From: Periweissella cryptocerci
GTDB lineage: Bacteria > Bacillota > Bacilli > Lactobacillales > Lactobacillaceae
Direction of reading: 5' to 3'
Length of the DNA: 64,000 nt
NCBI RefSeq assembly: GCF_004358325.1
Contig: NZ_CP037940.1
Location: 1-64,000, forward strand
The notes under the pieces were generated by a model. That model was not told where the DNA came from, searched no databases, and saw nothing but the letters and a program-made list of their open reading frames with translations. The position numbers and the translations under genes were made by a program. This document shows positions 34,139 to 42,458 of the stretch, piece after piece (position 1 is the stretch's first letter; each line of letters begins with the position of its first letter).

Positions 34139-34939
34139 CTAAACAAACTGTCCATATTGTGGTAGGCCACGTCTCGAAAAGAGAGTCTTATCGTTAATTT
34201 TATACTGATAAATCACAACTTTTTTATCTTCATTACTAATTGAATAACCGGCATCCTGAATTTGTGCTAAATGAACTGCACTAATATTCTTAAATGGATA
34301 AGCTTTTTTAAATTTATTTTGTATTGTGAGTTTGTACGTTCCCTTATTTTTTGAGTTCTTCTTATTTTTAAACCCTGGTAATTTCCGTTCATAGATAACC
34401 GTATATTTAGATCCTTTTTTCGTCATCTTAGTAATTTTGTGTTCAGACATTTCACCATAGTCATTATATTTCAATGATTTACCGTCAGTTGTAATCGAAA
34501 AAGTTGGGGTTTGGAGTGACTCTTCAAAATCACTCAAAGTGACGGTTGCACCGGTGTTCCGGAACTGCCAACCATTTATACTATTTGTCTTGGGCTTAAC
34601 GATTGAAAAATATTTTTTCTTAGCCGTTACAATAGTTGTCGCGTTAATCTTTTTCTTATTCAACTGTTTCGAACTTAGTGTATTAGCATCAAAACTAAAC
34701 GTAGGAATTCCCTTCACATTTTCGCTTGGTATTACTCGAAGAACAGTTCCTTTTTTCACGTAAACTTTCTTCTTACCGTTTTTTCCAGTGTACCCCACTG
34801 CAATTTTTTGTTTTGCTTTCACATATGTTGGCTCAGATGTAATATAGCTTTTAGCACTTGTCGCGGCGGAAGCACTACTAACAAAAGACACACTAGCAAT
34901 AACTGTTAACAATCCCAAAAATGCATTCTTCTTATTCAT
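34139..34939 (-). CDS. Secreted Lys-rich protein, paralogue of 25546
   Basis: This 266-aa protein has a signal peptide (cleavage near SSASAATS, about residue 26) and a basic beta-rich mature part. Its first 60 mature residues match the 25546 protein (SEPTYVKAKQKIAVGYTGKN then VYVKKGTVLRV). It is translationally coupled to the beta-helix gene upstream: that gene's stop lies inside this gene's AAGGAG site, 3 bases before ATG. No anchor or enzyme motif was seen. A joint role with the beta-helix protein at the cell surface is inferred. Confidence 0.6.
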   Translation of the reverse strand: MNKKNAFLGLLTVIASVSFVSSASAATSAKSYITSEPTYVKAKQKIAVGYTGKNGKKKVYVKKGTVLRVIPSENVKGIPTFSFDANTLSSKQLNKKKINATTIVTAKKKYFSIVKPKTNSINGWQFRNTGATVTLSDFEESLQTPTFSITTDGKSLKYNDYGEMSEHKITKMTKKGSKYTVIYERKLPGFKNKKNSKNKGTYKLTIQNKFKKAYPFKNISAVHLAQIQDAGYSISNEDKKVVIYQYKINDKTLFSRRGLPQYGQFV

Positions 34940-34942
34940 AAT

Positions 34943-36280
34943 TTACTCCTTAATCATTTGGGCACTATCAAACCCATCTGGAATTGCACCACCATCATAG
35001 GTTACACCACTATCTTTGTTGTACGATCCAAAATTATTACCTACAATGGAAACGTGCATCGTACTACCACTTTTATTAAAGAATCCAATCCCACCTCCCT
35101 TGGCACCATCACTTGATTTATTTTCGTAAACCCGAATTTTTGTCATATCAACTTTCTCAGTATGCGTTTTCTTAACCCAAGTTGAAATAGCGATACTCTT
35201 GTCTACCTTGTAGTCTGCATAGTTATAACGGAAATAATTTCCAGCAAATGTGCTATCCCAAATTTTTGGAAAGTGCACAGGTGCGAGTAATGAATTAGAC
35301 ATATCACTTCCTATCGATAAGCCACCTGTTGGAACCGGGTTATAGACATAATTGTAATTGAATTTAATTCCACTGATTTTTTTGCCCGTAACCTTATAGT
35401 GCTGCCCAATAGGAAATTGTGCGTAAGAATCGCTACGAGGAACCCACCGATTTCTGCGTACATCGATATTTGTAGTTGGTGTATCGTCGAAATCTCCCTT
35501 GGCTACGTGCTTTTCACCAAATCCGCCCGCACCTTCATCTGAGGCATAATCTACGTCAATAGATTCATTATATAGACCTTTATATTTATGTGTAGGGTTT
35601 TTCTTTTCATCATCCGTATCTCGGAGTTTCCCACGGTCCTTAGTAGCCCCATAGCCATTAAAATCACAATTCTTTATATTAATATTTTTACAACCCATTA
35701 AATCCACAAAGTGGGTGTTCGCCGCGTGAAAATTGATGGTTAGGTTATCCAGTGTCAATCCATCAACTTTGAAAAGACGAAATGAATGAGAACCTGATGT
35801 AGCACCTTTTGTTGCAAATGTACCGTTTTTCCAAGTCAAATTTTTGGCTTGTTTAACGGAATAAAAATATCCCGATCCGGTAAAGGTTGCACCGCTTGCA
35901 TCAATAGTAACACCACTAGCAGCCGGCAGTTTAACTTCCGTACCAATTTTAAATGTGCCTTGGAGATTAACTTTACCATTAGCACTAACTGCGGCAAAAG
36001 CTTTATTTAAAGTTGCACTATCTCCACCGTTAAGTTCGTTTACTGTAGCAGCTCGGAGATATTTTGCATTTCCAATAATAGCGTCAATTTCATTTTCATC
36101 TAAATACGATTTTAATTCCGCACCCCCATCTTTGGTGACAACAAGCGTATCTTCACCTTCAGTATACGTATCTTGAAGCACATCAGCACGTCCAATACCC
36201 AATCCAATCGAAAATAGCAACTCGTTAACAATTCCCACGGTTGCTATCATCACCCCTACATTTTTTAAAACTTTGTTCAT
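34943..36280 (-). CDS. Secreted right-handed beta-helix protein
   Basis: This is a 445-aa protein from MNKVLKN (36280, GGGGGA site 8 bases upstream); a TTG five codons earlier is less likely. The N-terminal hydrophobic segment (about 7-27) looks like a signal anchor. From about residue 85 on there are repeated short-turn strands (VNLQGTFKIG, VTIDASGATFTG, LTWKNGTFATKG, LTLDNLTINF, INIKNCDFNG). This is the pattern of pectate-lyase-like parallel beta helices that bind or cut polysaccharide. Catalytic residues cannot be assigned. Confidence 0.7.
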   Translation of the reverse strand: MNKVLKNVGVMIATVGIVNELLFSIGLGIGRADVLQDTYTEGEDTLVVTKDGGAELKSYLDENEIDAIIGNAKYLRAATVNELNGGDSATLNKAFAAVSANGKVNLQGTFKIGTEVKLPAASGVTIDASGATFTGSGYFYSVKQAKNLTWKNGTFATKGATSGSHSFRLFKVDGLTLDNLTINFHAANTHFVDLMGCKNINIKNCDFNGYGATKDRGKLRDTDDEKKNPTHKYKGLYNESIDVDYASDEGAGGFGEKHVAKGDFDDTPTTNIDVRRNRWVPRSDSYAQFPIGQHYKVTGKKISGIKFNYNYVYNPVPTGGLSIGSDMSNSLLAPVHFPKIWDSTFAGNYFRYNYADYKVDKSIAISTWVKKTHTEKVDMTKIRVYENKSSDGAKGGGIGFFNKSGSTMHVSIVGNNFGSYNKDSGVTYDGGAIPDGFDSAQMIKE

Positions 36281-36458
36281 AAAATATTCCCCCAAAAATA
36301 TAATAATTAACTATGTATATTCATTAAAGCTTATGCATTTGAATTATTTGTGAATTTTTTGAGATTTTATTGTTAACTGCACCAATTGTAGTTTCAGCAA
36401 CGTTACATAATTAACACCTTTCGCAATTTTCATATGTACGAGATGTAATAATTCAAAC

Positions 36459-36507
36459 AAAAAATGACGATGTATTATCCAACTTAATGGACATACCTCG
36501 TCATTTA
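36459..36507 (-). terminator. Terminator of the HU gene
   Basis: Minus-strand AATGACGAGGTAT.TCCA stem with its complement and TTTTTTG, just after the stop. Confidence 0.8.
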
Positions 36508-36509
36508 TG

Positions 36510-36791
36510 TTATTTCTTAGCGACTGCTTCCTTCAATGCCTTACCAGGCTTGAATACAGGCACAACAGAGGCAGCGATTTCAATTTCGGCACCAGTTCGT
36601 GGGTTACGGCCTTTACGAGCGGCACGGTCACGAACTTCAAAGTTACCAAAGCCGACCAATTGAACGTTTTCGCCCTTAGCTAAGTATTCTTGAATTACGT
36701 TGAAAAGTGCATCAACGGCAGCTCCAGCATCTTTCTTAGTTAAGTCAGTAGCAACTGCTACTTGGTCAGTAAGTTCTTTTTTGTTAGCCAT
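36510..36791 (-). CDS. hup: HU-family DNA-binding protein
   Basis: This 93-aa nucleoid protein bends and compacts DNA as a dimer. The start is [12 protein letters not shown] at 36791, after a GGAG site; a longer upstream frame is not needed. The DNA-binding arm [21 protein letters not shown] (landmarks only) and the end [14 protein letters not shown] are standard. HU is normally chromosomal, so its place here between a surface protein and a pilus operon, with a broken copy at 33958, is odd. It may be an accessory copy carried by the element. Confidence 0.95.
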   Translation of the reverse strand: MANKKELTDQVAVATDLTKKDAGAAVDALFNVIQEYLAKGENVQLVGFGNFEVRDRAARKGRNPRTGAEIEIAASVVPVFKPGKALKEAVAKK

Positions 36792-37012
36792 GTTAGTTCT
36801 CCATTTCAAATTTATAGTCTTGAGTTTAGCATATCTTCGTAGTCATGTGACATCAATTTTTTTACATATATTCCGGCTAAGCCGTAACAAATTGACATCA
36901 TTAACTTCATTTGGAAAATTTATTCTTTAAGTTGTTACATTGACTTGCCATTAGACGACATTTCTAGAATTAGGGGCTTTCACCCTAATTTGTTATTTAC
37001 TTGATGCTCTAG

Positions 37013-37261
37013 TTATTCATGAGATGTTACGTTACTATTTCCAACAGAATCAGAGACTAATATCGAGACGCAAACAACAATTAAATCTGCAAAAAACAAT
37101 GCCTTCCTAGGCAGAGCTACATTGAACACGTTTGCGTATAAATTGTATACCGCAAAATCTGACACAAAAGCCATTGTAACCACCATCGTTAAACACCCAA
37201 TTATTAATTTAATGGTTTGTTTGGTAATAACAATTTCCTCCACAATGTTATATCTACTCAT
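37013..37261 (-). CDS. Small membrane protein at the end of the pilus operon
   Basis: This 82-aa protein has two hydrophobic segments (about 18-38 and 50-72). It overlaps the matrixin gene upstream by 8 bases and has no ribosome site of its own, so it is translated by coupling. No family was recognised. It might be an immunity or anchor partner for the protease, by position only. A hairpin AATTAGGG/CCCTAATT follows at about 36970-36995. Confidence 0.5.
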   Translation of the reverse strand: MSRYNIVEEIVITKQTIKLIIGCLTMVVTMAFVSDFAVYNLYANVFNVALPRKALFFADLIVVCVSILVSDSVGNSNVTSHE

Positions 37262-37823
37262 GATAAATTTGCTTTACAGCATTTAGATTTTGAGTAGTGA
37301 TATAGTAATCGTACTTTCCATCAATAAAGAACTGATTCATAACGCTGTGTCGATTCTTGTCATGTTTCAATCCAAGAGCGTGTCCAAGTTCATGTGCATC
37401 ATTTAGGTACTTCCCTTCTGCTGAAAGATGCCAATCTTTAGCTGCCTGGGTATATAAACTAATGACTTCGTGATCAATCATGTTTCCACGTGTCCAAATC
37501 TTAGTGGCTCCAGTTGCATTAGTCGTCTCTTTAGCACTTTTATTTTGCCAACGTACAACAATGGTTGCCTTCGTTTTAACTTGTTCGAAGTGTACGAGTT
37601 TTGTCCCATTCCATTTCTTTACTGCTTTTTGAAAAATCCGCTTATTTGCTTTTGTACCATTTTGAAATCGATACGTTATATGCTGGGGATTGTCCAACTT
37701 AAATGGATTAATTGGTGAATAACTTTTAGTGCTTGCACTAGCAATCCCAGGTACAGATGTCCCACCAATAACGATCATTAGTAGTAGCAACACTTTTAAT
37801 AGTCCTTTTTGTGTTTTAATCAA
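37254..37823 (-). CDS. Secreted matrixin-like zinc metalloprotease
   Basis: This 189-aa protein has a signal peptide (cleavage near GIASA, about residue 30) and a compact metalloprotease domain. HELGHALGLKHD (residues 144-155) is the full HExxHxxGxxHD zinc motif of M10/matrixin enzymes, and Met162 gives the Met-turn. There is no clear propeptide cysteine switch. The start is TTG, overlapping the stop TGA of the adhesin gene, with GAGGAG upstream. It is in the pilus operon, so processing of pilus or host matrix proteins is a fair inference. Confidence 0.85.
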   Translation of the reverse strand: MIKTQKGLLKVLLLLMIVIGGTSVPGIASASTKSYSPINPFKLDNPQHITYRFQNGTKANKRIFQKAVKKWNGTKLVHFEQVKTKATIVVRWQNKSAKETTNATGATKIWTRGNMIDHEVISLYTQAAKDWHLSAEGKYLNDAHELGHALGLKHDKNRHSVMNQFFIDGKYDYYITTQNLNAVKQIYHE

Positions 37824-40345
37824 TTTCCTAACTCCTCTGTTTTTCGCATTTTGACTGACAGCAACATACCACCAATTGCTAATAAAATTGTAAATAGACC
37901 TTGGGACGCCAACAAAATCCTTGAATTGGTACCAGTATCAGGTAGCTCTGTTTTTGCATCATCGACAAACGAAACTGTTTGTTGTTTAGAAGCCACTACT
38001 GTAAAGTCAACTGGCTTTTTATTCATAATGTTGTATCCATCTGGCGCACCCGTTTCAGTTAATGAATAGTCACCTGCCAACAAATCCTTGAAGATATGTT
38101 CACCATTTGCATCAGTTTTACCTATTGATACAAGGTTTCCAGCCTTATCTTTTAACGAGAATTCAGTACCAGCAAGCACCTCACCACCTACTCCATGTTT
38201 AGTAACTAATACATCACCTTTGGGTGCCTTATCGTAAACCAACGTCACTTCTTTATCTTTCATCAAAACGGCCTTATCATCGTTCAAATAGTCCATTCCA
38301 AGTGCAACATCGGCTGTATCTGGATTTTGTAATACATATCCATCAATGTCTTTATTTACGTTGTAAAATAATTTTGAATTTTTCATCAACATGTAATTCG
38401 ATGATGAAACCGGTAATGAATAGTTCCTAGTTGATTCTCTGCTGTTATCGAAATCTGAGGTTCCATAAAATCCCAAAATTGGATACCAACTATTGGTTAT
38501 ATCGTTTGCAATTGACTTACCATCAGAATCAACGTAGTGCACCGTAAGCTTTTGTGCTTTCCGATATACTTCATTAATGGCTAAGGGGACGATGTTTACT
38601 AAATCGTTCCAATCTGGAATTGGTAACGATTGATTATTCACAGATGAACTTGGTGAGCTCCAATTAAAATTCAAACTATTATTTTTCAATTTTGTTAACA
38701 TACTTGAAATCTGCATTGGTTCCTGAATAGATGAATCATCCGTTTTATCTAAATACCCATTAAACATAGCGGTATTTGTCCTATCACTGGTATTCGCTCG
38801 ATACCAATCAACTGTATAACTGTTGAAATCAATACCTAATGAAGCCCAGTTGGCATTACCTTGTTTTGGAAAATATTCAGTGCCATCTTGGTCAAAATAA
38901 TGGACTTTAGATGGCTTTTTGTAGACTAATGTAATTTCTTTATCCCTGGCCAAAGTTGCGTCACCATAACCTGGTATTCCATAATTATTTACATCATCAA
39001 CTTCATTCCTATTCTTATACATTGGAATATTTTCCATATAAGCCGCGCTAACTCCATTAACTCTTATATTGCTTGTAAACTGATTACGGGGAGGATAATC
39101 AATAAATGAACTATCTGGTAAAAACTTATATCCAGCTAGCGCTTGACCCGCGGCAGTACGAGCACTCGTAACCCGTAAATATGGACTTGATTCCGTCCAC
39201 GTTTTCTGTCCATCCTGCGAAGGAATCCAAATATCCGTATAATTTAAGCCTGTACCATTAACTGCACCGTCCCTTTCATTGCCTTTTGAAGTCGAATAAT
39301 CACTGTTTAATTGAGCAAATATTTCACTAGAATCACTTTCATCAAAATTGAATGTAACCTGACCTGCACCACCACCTTGCCAGGCCATCGCAACCGGAAC
39401 AACATCAGCCAATATTTTCTCTCCAAACTGATTTACAAAATGTACGGTCAATTTTTGAGGTCGCCTATAAACATACGTTAATTCCGTAGTCTTGGGCCCA
39501 ATTACTGGATAGCTTCCCGATGAGAATGTTAAATCTGAAAAACTCTGAATCCTAAAATTGCTATTATTAATATAGGTTAATTCCGAATCGTAATAATAAT
39601 TAACAATCCCTTTTTGAATGACCGCATCACGTGGCCCACTAAATGGCGCTGTTTCATTTCGCCAAAAGTCAGTTGACTTTGATGTAGGGTCTTTAATTAC
39701 CACATCATCTTTAATCTTGTTTCCATCTTGATCAATATAATGAATCAGTGTCATTCCCGGTATAAGTGTTGTGGCTTCATTTGATGAGAAATCATATTCG
39801 TCTGTATCATTTTTAAAATATGCTGTCCCACTTACTTTTAGCAAGTCATCTTTTGTGTTAGTTTGTGATGCATGAAAGTAATTTTGAATTACATAAGAGT
39901 GTCCATAAAAATCACTTGAACTGATAAATGATTTATCCGGTGTATACGTCACTGTCGTAGTTCCATCACCGGCATTTGTGCTAGTCACTTTAAACTTTTT
40001 AGTTACATCAGCTGTGCCATCTTGATAAATATCAACTGAACTTGTATAGAAGTACGCATTATCATTCTTTGGAATTGAAATTTGAAAATTCACATCACTC
40101 CAATACGATGCTGAATCAGTTGTTGGCACGTATTCAATATATTTGCTTGTCCACTTTTCGCTATTATCACTTAATTTATTATCCTGTACGTTTTCTTCGT
40201 CCGTATCGGTATTTACCATTGTTGGTTTGTTCTTTTGAAAATCACTTGCGACGTCTGCATGAGCGTCCTTAATTACAAAATTTGTGCCAATTGCGATACT
40301 AAATAGTAAAATCGCAATACATAAAAATTTATACTTAACTGCCAT
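37820..40345 (-). CDS. LPxTG-anchored adhesin with MucBP-like and SpaA domains
   Basis: This 841-aa surface protein has a signal peptide (about 1-30) and several MucBP-type repeats (LIHYIDQDGNKI, VHFVNQFGEKIL, VHYFDQDG and VHYVDSDGKSI). A SpaA/prealbumin-like domain follows near residue 740 (GDVLVTKHG...GDYSLTETGAPDGYN). The C-terminal sortase signal is LPDTG, a hydrophobic helix and KMRKTEE. MucBP repeats bind mucin in lactobacilli. It lies 56 bp after the minor pilin and overlaps the protease, so it is part of the pilus operon and may be the tip or a wall-anchored partner. Confidence 0.85.
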   Translation of the reverse strand: MAVKYKFLCIAILLFSIAIGTNFVIKDAHADVASDFQKNKPTMVNTDTDEENVQDNKLSDNSEKWTSKYIEYVPTTDSASYWSDVNFQISIPKNDNAYFYTSSVDIYQDGTADVTKKFKVTSTNAGDGTTTVTYTPDKSFISSSDFYGHSYVIQNYFHASQTNTKDDLLKVSGTAYFKNDTDEYDFSSNEATTLIPGMTLIHYIDQDGNKIKDDVVIKDPTSKSTDFWRNETAPFSGPRDAVIQKGIVNYYYDSELTYINNSNFRIQSFSDLTFSSGSYPVIGPKTTELTYVYRRPQKLTVHFVNQFGEKILADVVPVAMAWQGGGAGQVTFNFDESDSSEIFAQLNSDYSTSKGNERDGAVNGTGLNYTDIWIPSQDGQKTWTESSPYLRVTSARTAAGQALAGYKFLPDSSFIDYPPRNQFTSNIRVNGVSAAYMENIPMYKNRNEVDDVNNYGIPGYGDATLARDKEITLVYKKPSKVHYFDQDGTEYFPKQGNANWASLGIDFNSYTVDWYRANTSDRTNTAMFNGYLDKTDDSSIQEPMQISSMLTKLKNNSLNFNWSSPSSSVNNQSLPIPDWNDLVNIVPLAINEVYRKAQKLTVHYVDSDGKSIANDITNSWYPILGFYGTSDFDNSRESTRNYSLPVSSSNYMLMKNSKLFYNVNKDIDGYVLQNPDTADVALGMDYLNDDKAVLMKDKEVTLVYDKAPKGDVLVTKHGVGGEVLAGTEFSLKDKAGNLVSIGKTDANGEHIFKDLLAGDYSLTETGAPDGYNIMNKKPVDFTVVASKQQTVSFVDDAKTELPDTGTNSRILLASQGLFTILLAIGGMLLSVKMRKTEELGN

Positions 40346-40401
40346 AAATTCTCAAACTCCTTCTTTTAACTTTGAAATTAATAAGTTTGCCAATAATCAT
40401 G

Positions 40402-41325
40402 TTAAATTTCCTCTCGCTTTCTATTCAGAAATAACATGACCATTCCAAGAACCATGCCAATAGCTCCAATGGTTAAAAGCACTGGATTACGTTTCATATC
40501 AAAGCCAGTTTGTGCAAGTTTTCGAAGTGTTTGTTCTTTAGCGCTATAAACTTTTACAGTTTTTGAAGTAATGTCAAAGGATGTATAGACCGTTGACGCC
40601 TTAGTTAACAGCCTGTAGCCATTGACACCTTTACTCTCAACCAACCAGTACTTGGCCTTACTCAAACCTTGAAATGTGGCAAACCCTTGTCTATCCGCCG
40701 TAACAGTGTAATCACGGCCATTGCGTTGAACGAAAACACCATTCATTGCATCCTTTTTTGATAACGCGAGTTTCAATTTAATGCCAGACAGTGGTTTATT
40801 TGTCCCTTTTATCAAACTTTGGATTTTAATTTGTCCTAACTTTTGAATCGGTTTTTCCAATGGTACTGAACGAATCAATCCACTTTTAGGAATTAATTCA
40901 ACATGATATGAACTTTTGCCATTTACCTTCAAAGGCAAGGAAACTAAGACCGGTTCCATCGGCGCCTTAACTAATTTCGATTTGTTTTCAAATACTACGT
41001 ATGTGCCAGGTGTCATGCCATCACGATCAGTTAGTTCCGCATGACCATGTACGTCAGTCGTTATCACCTTTGTAAATCCAGTAAAGGAAAACGATTTTGA
41101 ATCTTTCAAAACAATTTGATGGTTATTCGTGGCCACAACTTGCTTGATTGTGTATCGTTCATGATTTAATGGTATAAATGTATTGCTTCTACCAGTACGA
41201 ACATCTTTTTGAATCGCAATGCTTACCGAGGGATTTTGACTTGCTTCTACCCTAAACGTGAATAGAACACTAGCTAGTATCATTCCCGTCAAAACCAAAG
41301 ATATTTTCGGTTTATTGATTTTCAT
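40402..41325 (-). CDS. Minor (basal-type) pilin with LAQTG motif
   Basis: This 307-aa protein has a signal peptide (about 1-28) and two prealbumin/SpaA-like domains: residues about 33-150 ending ELIPKS, and about 165-255 with YWLVESKGVNGY, whose Glu fits an isopeptide E-box. The variant sortase signal LAQTGF is followed by a membrane helix and basic tail. Small two-domain pilins of this type often anchor the pilus base. It overlaps the sortase gene upstream by 14 bases and has a GAAAGGA site. Confidence 0.8.
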   Translation of the reverse strand: MKINKPKISLVLTGMILASVLFTFRVEASQNPSVSIAIQKDVRTGRSNTFIPLNHERYTIKQVVATNNHQIVLKDSKSFSFTGFTKVITTDVHGHAELTDRDGMTPGTYVVFENKSKLVKAPMEPVLVSLPLKVNGKSSYHVELIPKSGLIRSVPLEKPIQKLGQIKIQSLIKGTNKPLSGIKLKLALSKKDAMNGVFVQRNGRDYTVTADRQGFATFQGLSKAKYWLVESKGVNGYRLLTKASTVYTSFDITSKTVKVYSAKEQTLRKLAQTGFDMKRNPVLLTIGAIGMVLGMVMLFLNRKREEI

Positions 41326-42247
41326 AATTTGATGTTCCTTTCACCAAAAGTGTTTTTCTCTTGTGTTTCTTTCTTAGTGCTAACACGCCAATTACTAACA
41401 TCACAACTATCAAAAATGCAGGAATCACATATTGATACGCAAACCAATTTCGAACTTGTGTGGGAACTTTCTCGGCCACTTTTATTGGCACCCGTTCTCC
41501 CATTACTAAAATCCGATACGTGTTAATTCCAGTTGGCCAACACGTCAATAGCGTTACAATATCTTGATTCTTACGAATTAATGTTTTATCAACTTGACTG
41601 GGCTTTACCTTTTCAATTTCAAACACTTTGTAAGCAAACGTCTTGCCAAGGCTATGAACATAGAAAACGTCCCCTTTTTTCATTGTTTGTACATCAGAAA
41701 AAAGTCGTTCCGTCTTAACTCCTGAATGCCCCGACAAAACTGAATGTGTGTTATCACTTCCGGTTGGGAGTGAAGATGTATCAAATTGCCCAACTCCACG
41801 ATCTAAAGTATTTAAATCAGTGTGCTTATATATTGGTAGGTTCTTCATATTGATGTCAGGAATCTCTACATAGCCTAGCAAGGTTTGATTGTTATATGTT
41901 TTGCTGTACCATGACTTCATGTATTTGTCTTGTGTGCCACCAGAGTCACTAGCTTGACGTTTGAAGAGTTCAATATTATAGGACCGCGCATCGGTCAATT
42001 GCCGTGCTAACGTTGCTTTTGAGGCACGACTGATAGAATCGTCATACTTCTGAACTACATAGCTGTTGGAGTGATTATTGATGAAATATCCGACAACAGG
42101 GTACATTCCAACTATTACCGCGGTAATCAACATTAGCGTCGCCACTAATGATTTCCTTTTCTTTTTAAGTATTAATTTTTTTGCATATTCTCTTTTTTCC
42201 TCTGGTGTCATTAAAGCAATATTTTGTTTAACCACGTTTACACCCAC
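41312..42247 (-). CDS. Pilus-specific class C sortase
   Basis: This 311-aa transpeptidase polymerises pilins. It has an N-terminal basic segment and membrane helix (about 33-55) and a C-terminal helix (about 275-295). The catalytic set is His174 (LSGHSG), Cys236 (TLLTCWPTG) and Arg245 (YRILVMG). TLLTCxPxG and the two membrane helices are class C features. The start is doubtful: GTG at 42247 or GTG four codons later, with weak ribosome sites, after a structured gap. Confidence 0.9.
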   Translation of the reverse strand: MGVNVVKQNIALMTPEEKREYAKKLILKKKRKSLVATLMLITAVIVGMYPVVGYFINNHSNSYVVQKYDDSISRASKATLARQLTDARSYNIELFKRQASDSGGTQDKYMKSWYSKTYNNQTLLGYVEIPDINMKNLPIYKHTDLNTLDRGVGQFDTSSLPTGSDNTHSVLSGHSGVKTERLFSDVQTMKKGDVFYVHSLGKTFAYKVFEIEKVKPSQVDKTLIRKNQDIVTLLTCWPTGINTYRILVMGERVPIKVAEKVPTQVRNWFAYQYVIPAFLIVVMLVIGVLALRKKHKRKTLLVKGTSNYENQ

Positions 42248-42283
42248 TATTTCGCATAAATATCTTTGTTTCTAAATTGAAGC

Positions 42284-42400
42284 GAACAACCAATTGAAAA
42301 TGATTGTTCGTCAAAAGTACCAATCGGGAATCGAACCCGAATTGTAGAATTAAAAAACCACAAGCCCCTGGCTGATCCCCAAGCCTACATTGACTGAGAT
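42284..42400 (-). other. Structured gap with a tRNA-like T-arm between pilin and sortase genes
   Basis: The minus strand reads CGGGTTCGATTCCCG with flanks AATT/GATT (42322-42342), exactly like a tRNA T-arm. It follows CTTGGGGATCAGCCAGGGGC and precedes a GAACAATCA/TGGTTGTTC hairpin (42284-42309). No matching acceptor or anticodon stem forms a full tRNA. It may be a tRNA remnant from a recombination event or an mRNA structure that tunes sortase level. Confidence 0.4.
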
Positions 42401-42458
42401 AAATGGATTATTTTCTAAATTAATATAGCTTGATACTGCTTGATATGAATTACCTGAA

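Noticed and set aside
42284..42400. Complete tRNA gene
   Set aside because: Only the T-arm fits; no acceptor or anticodon stem could be paired.
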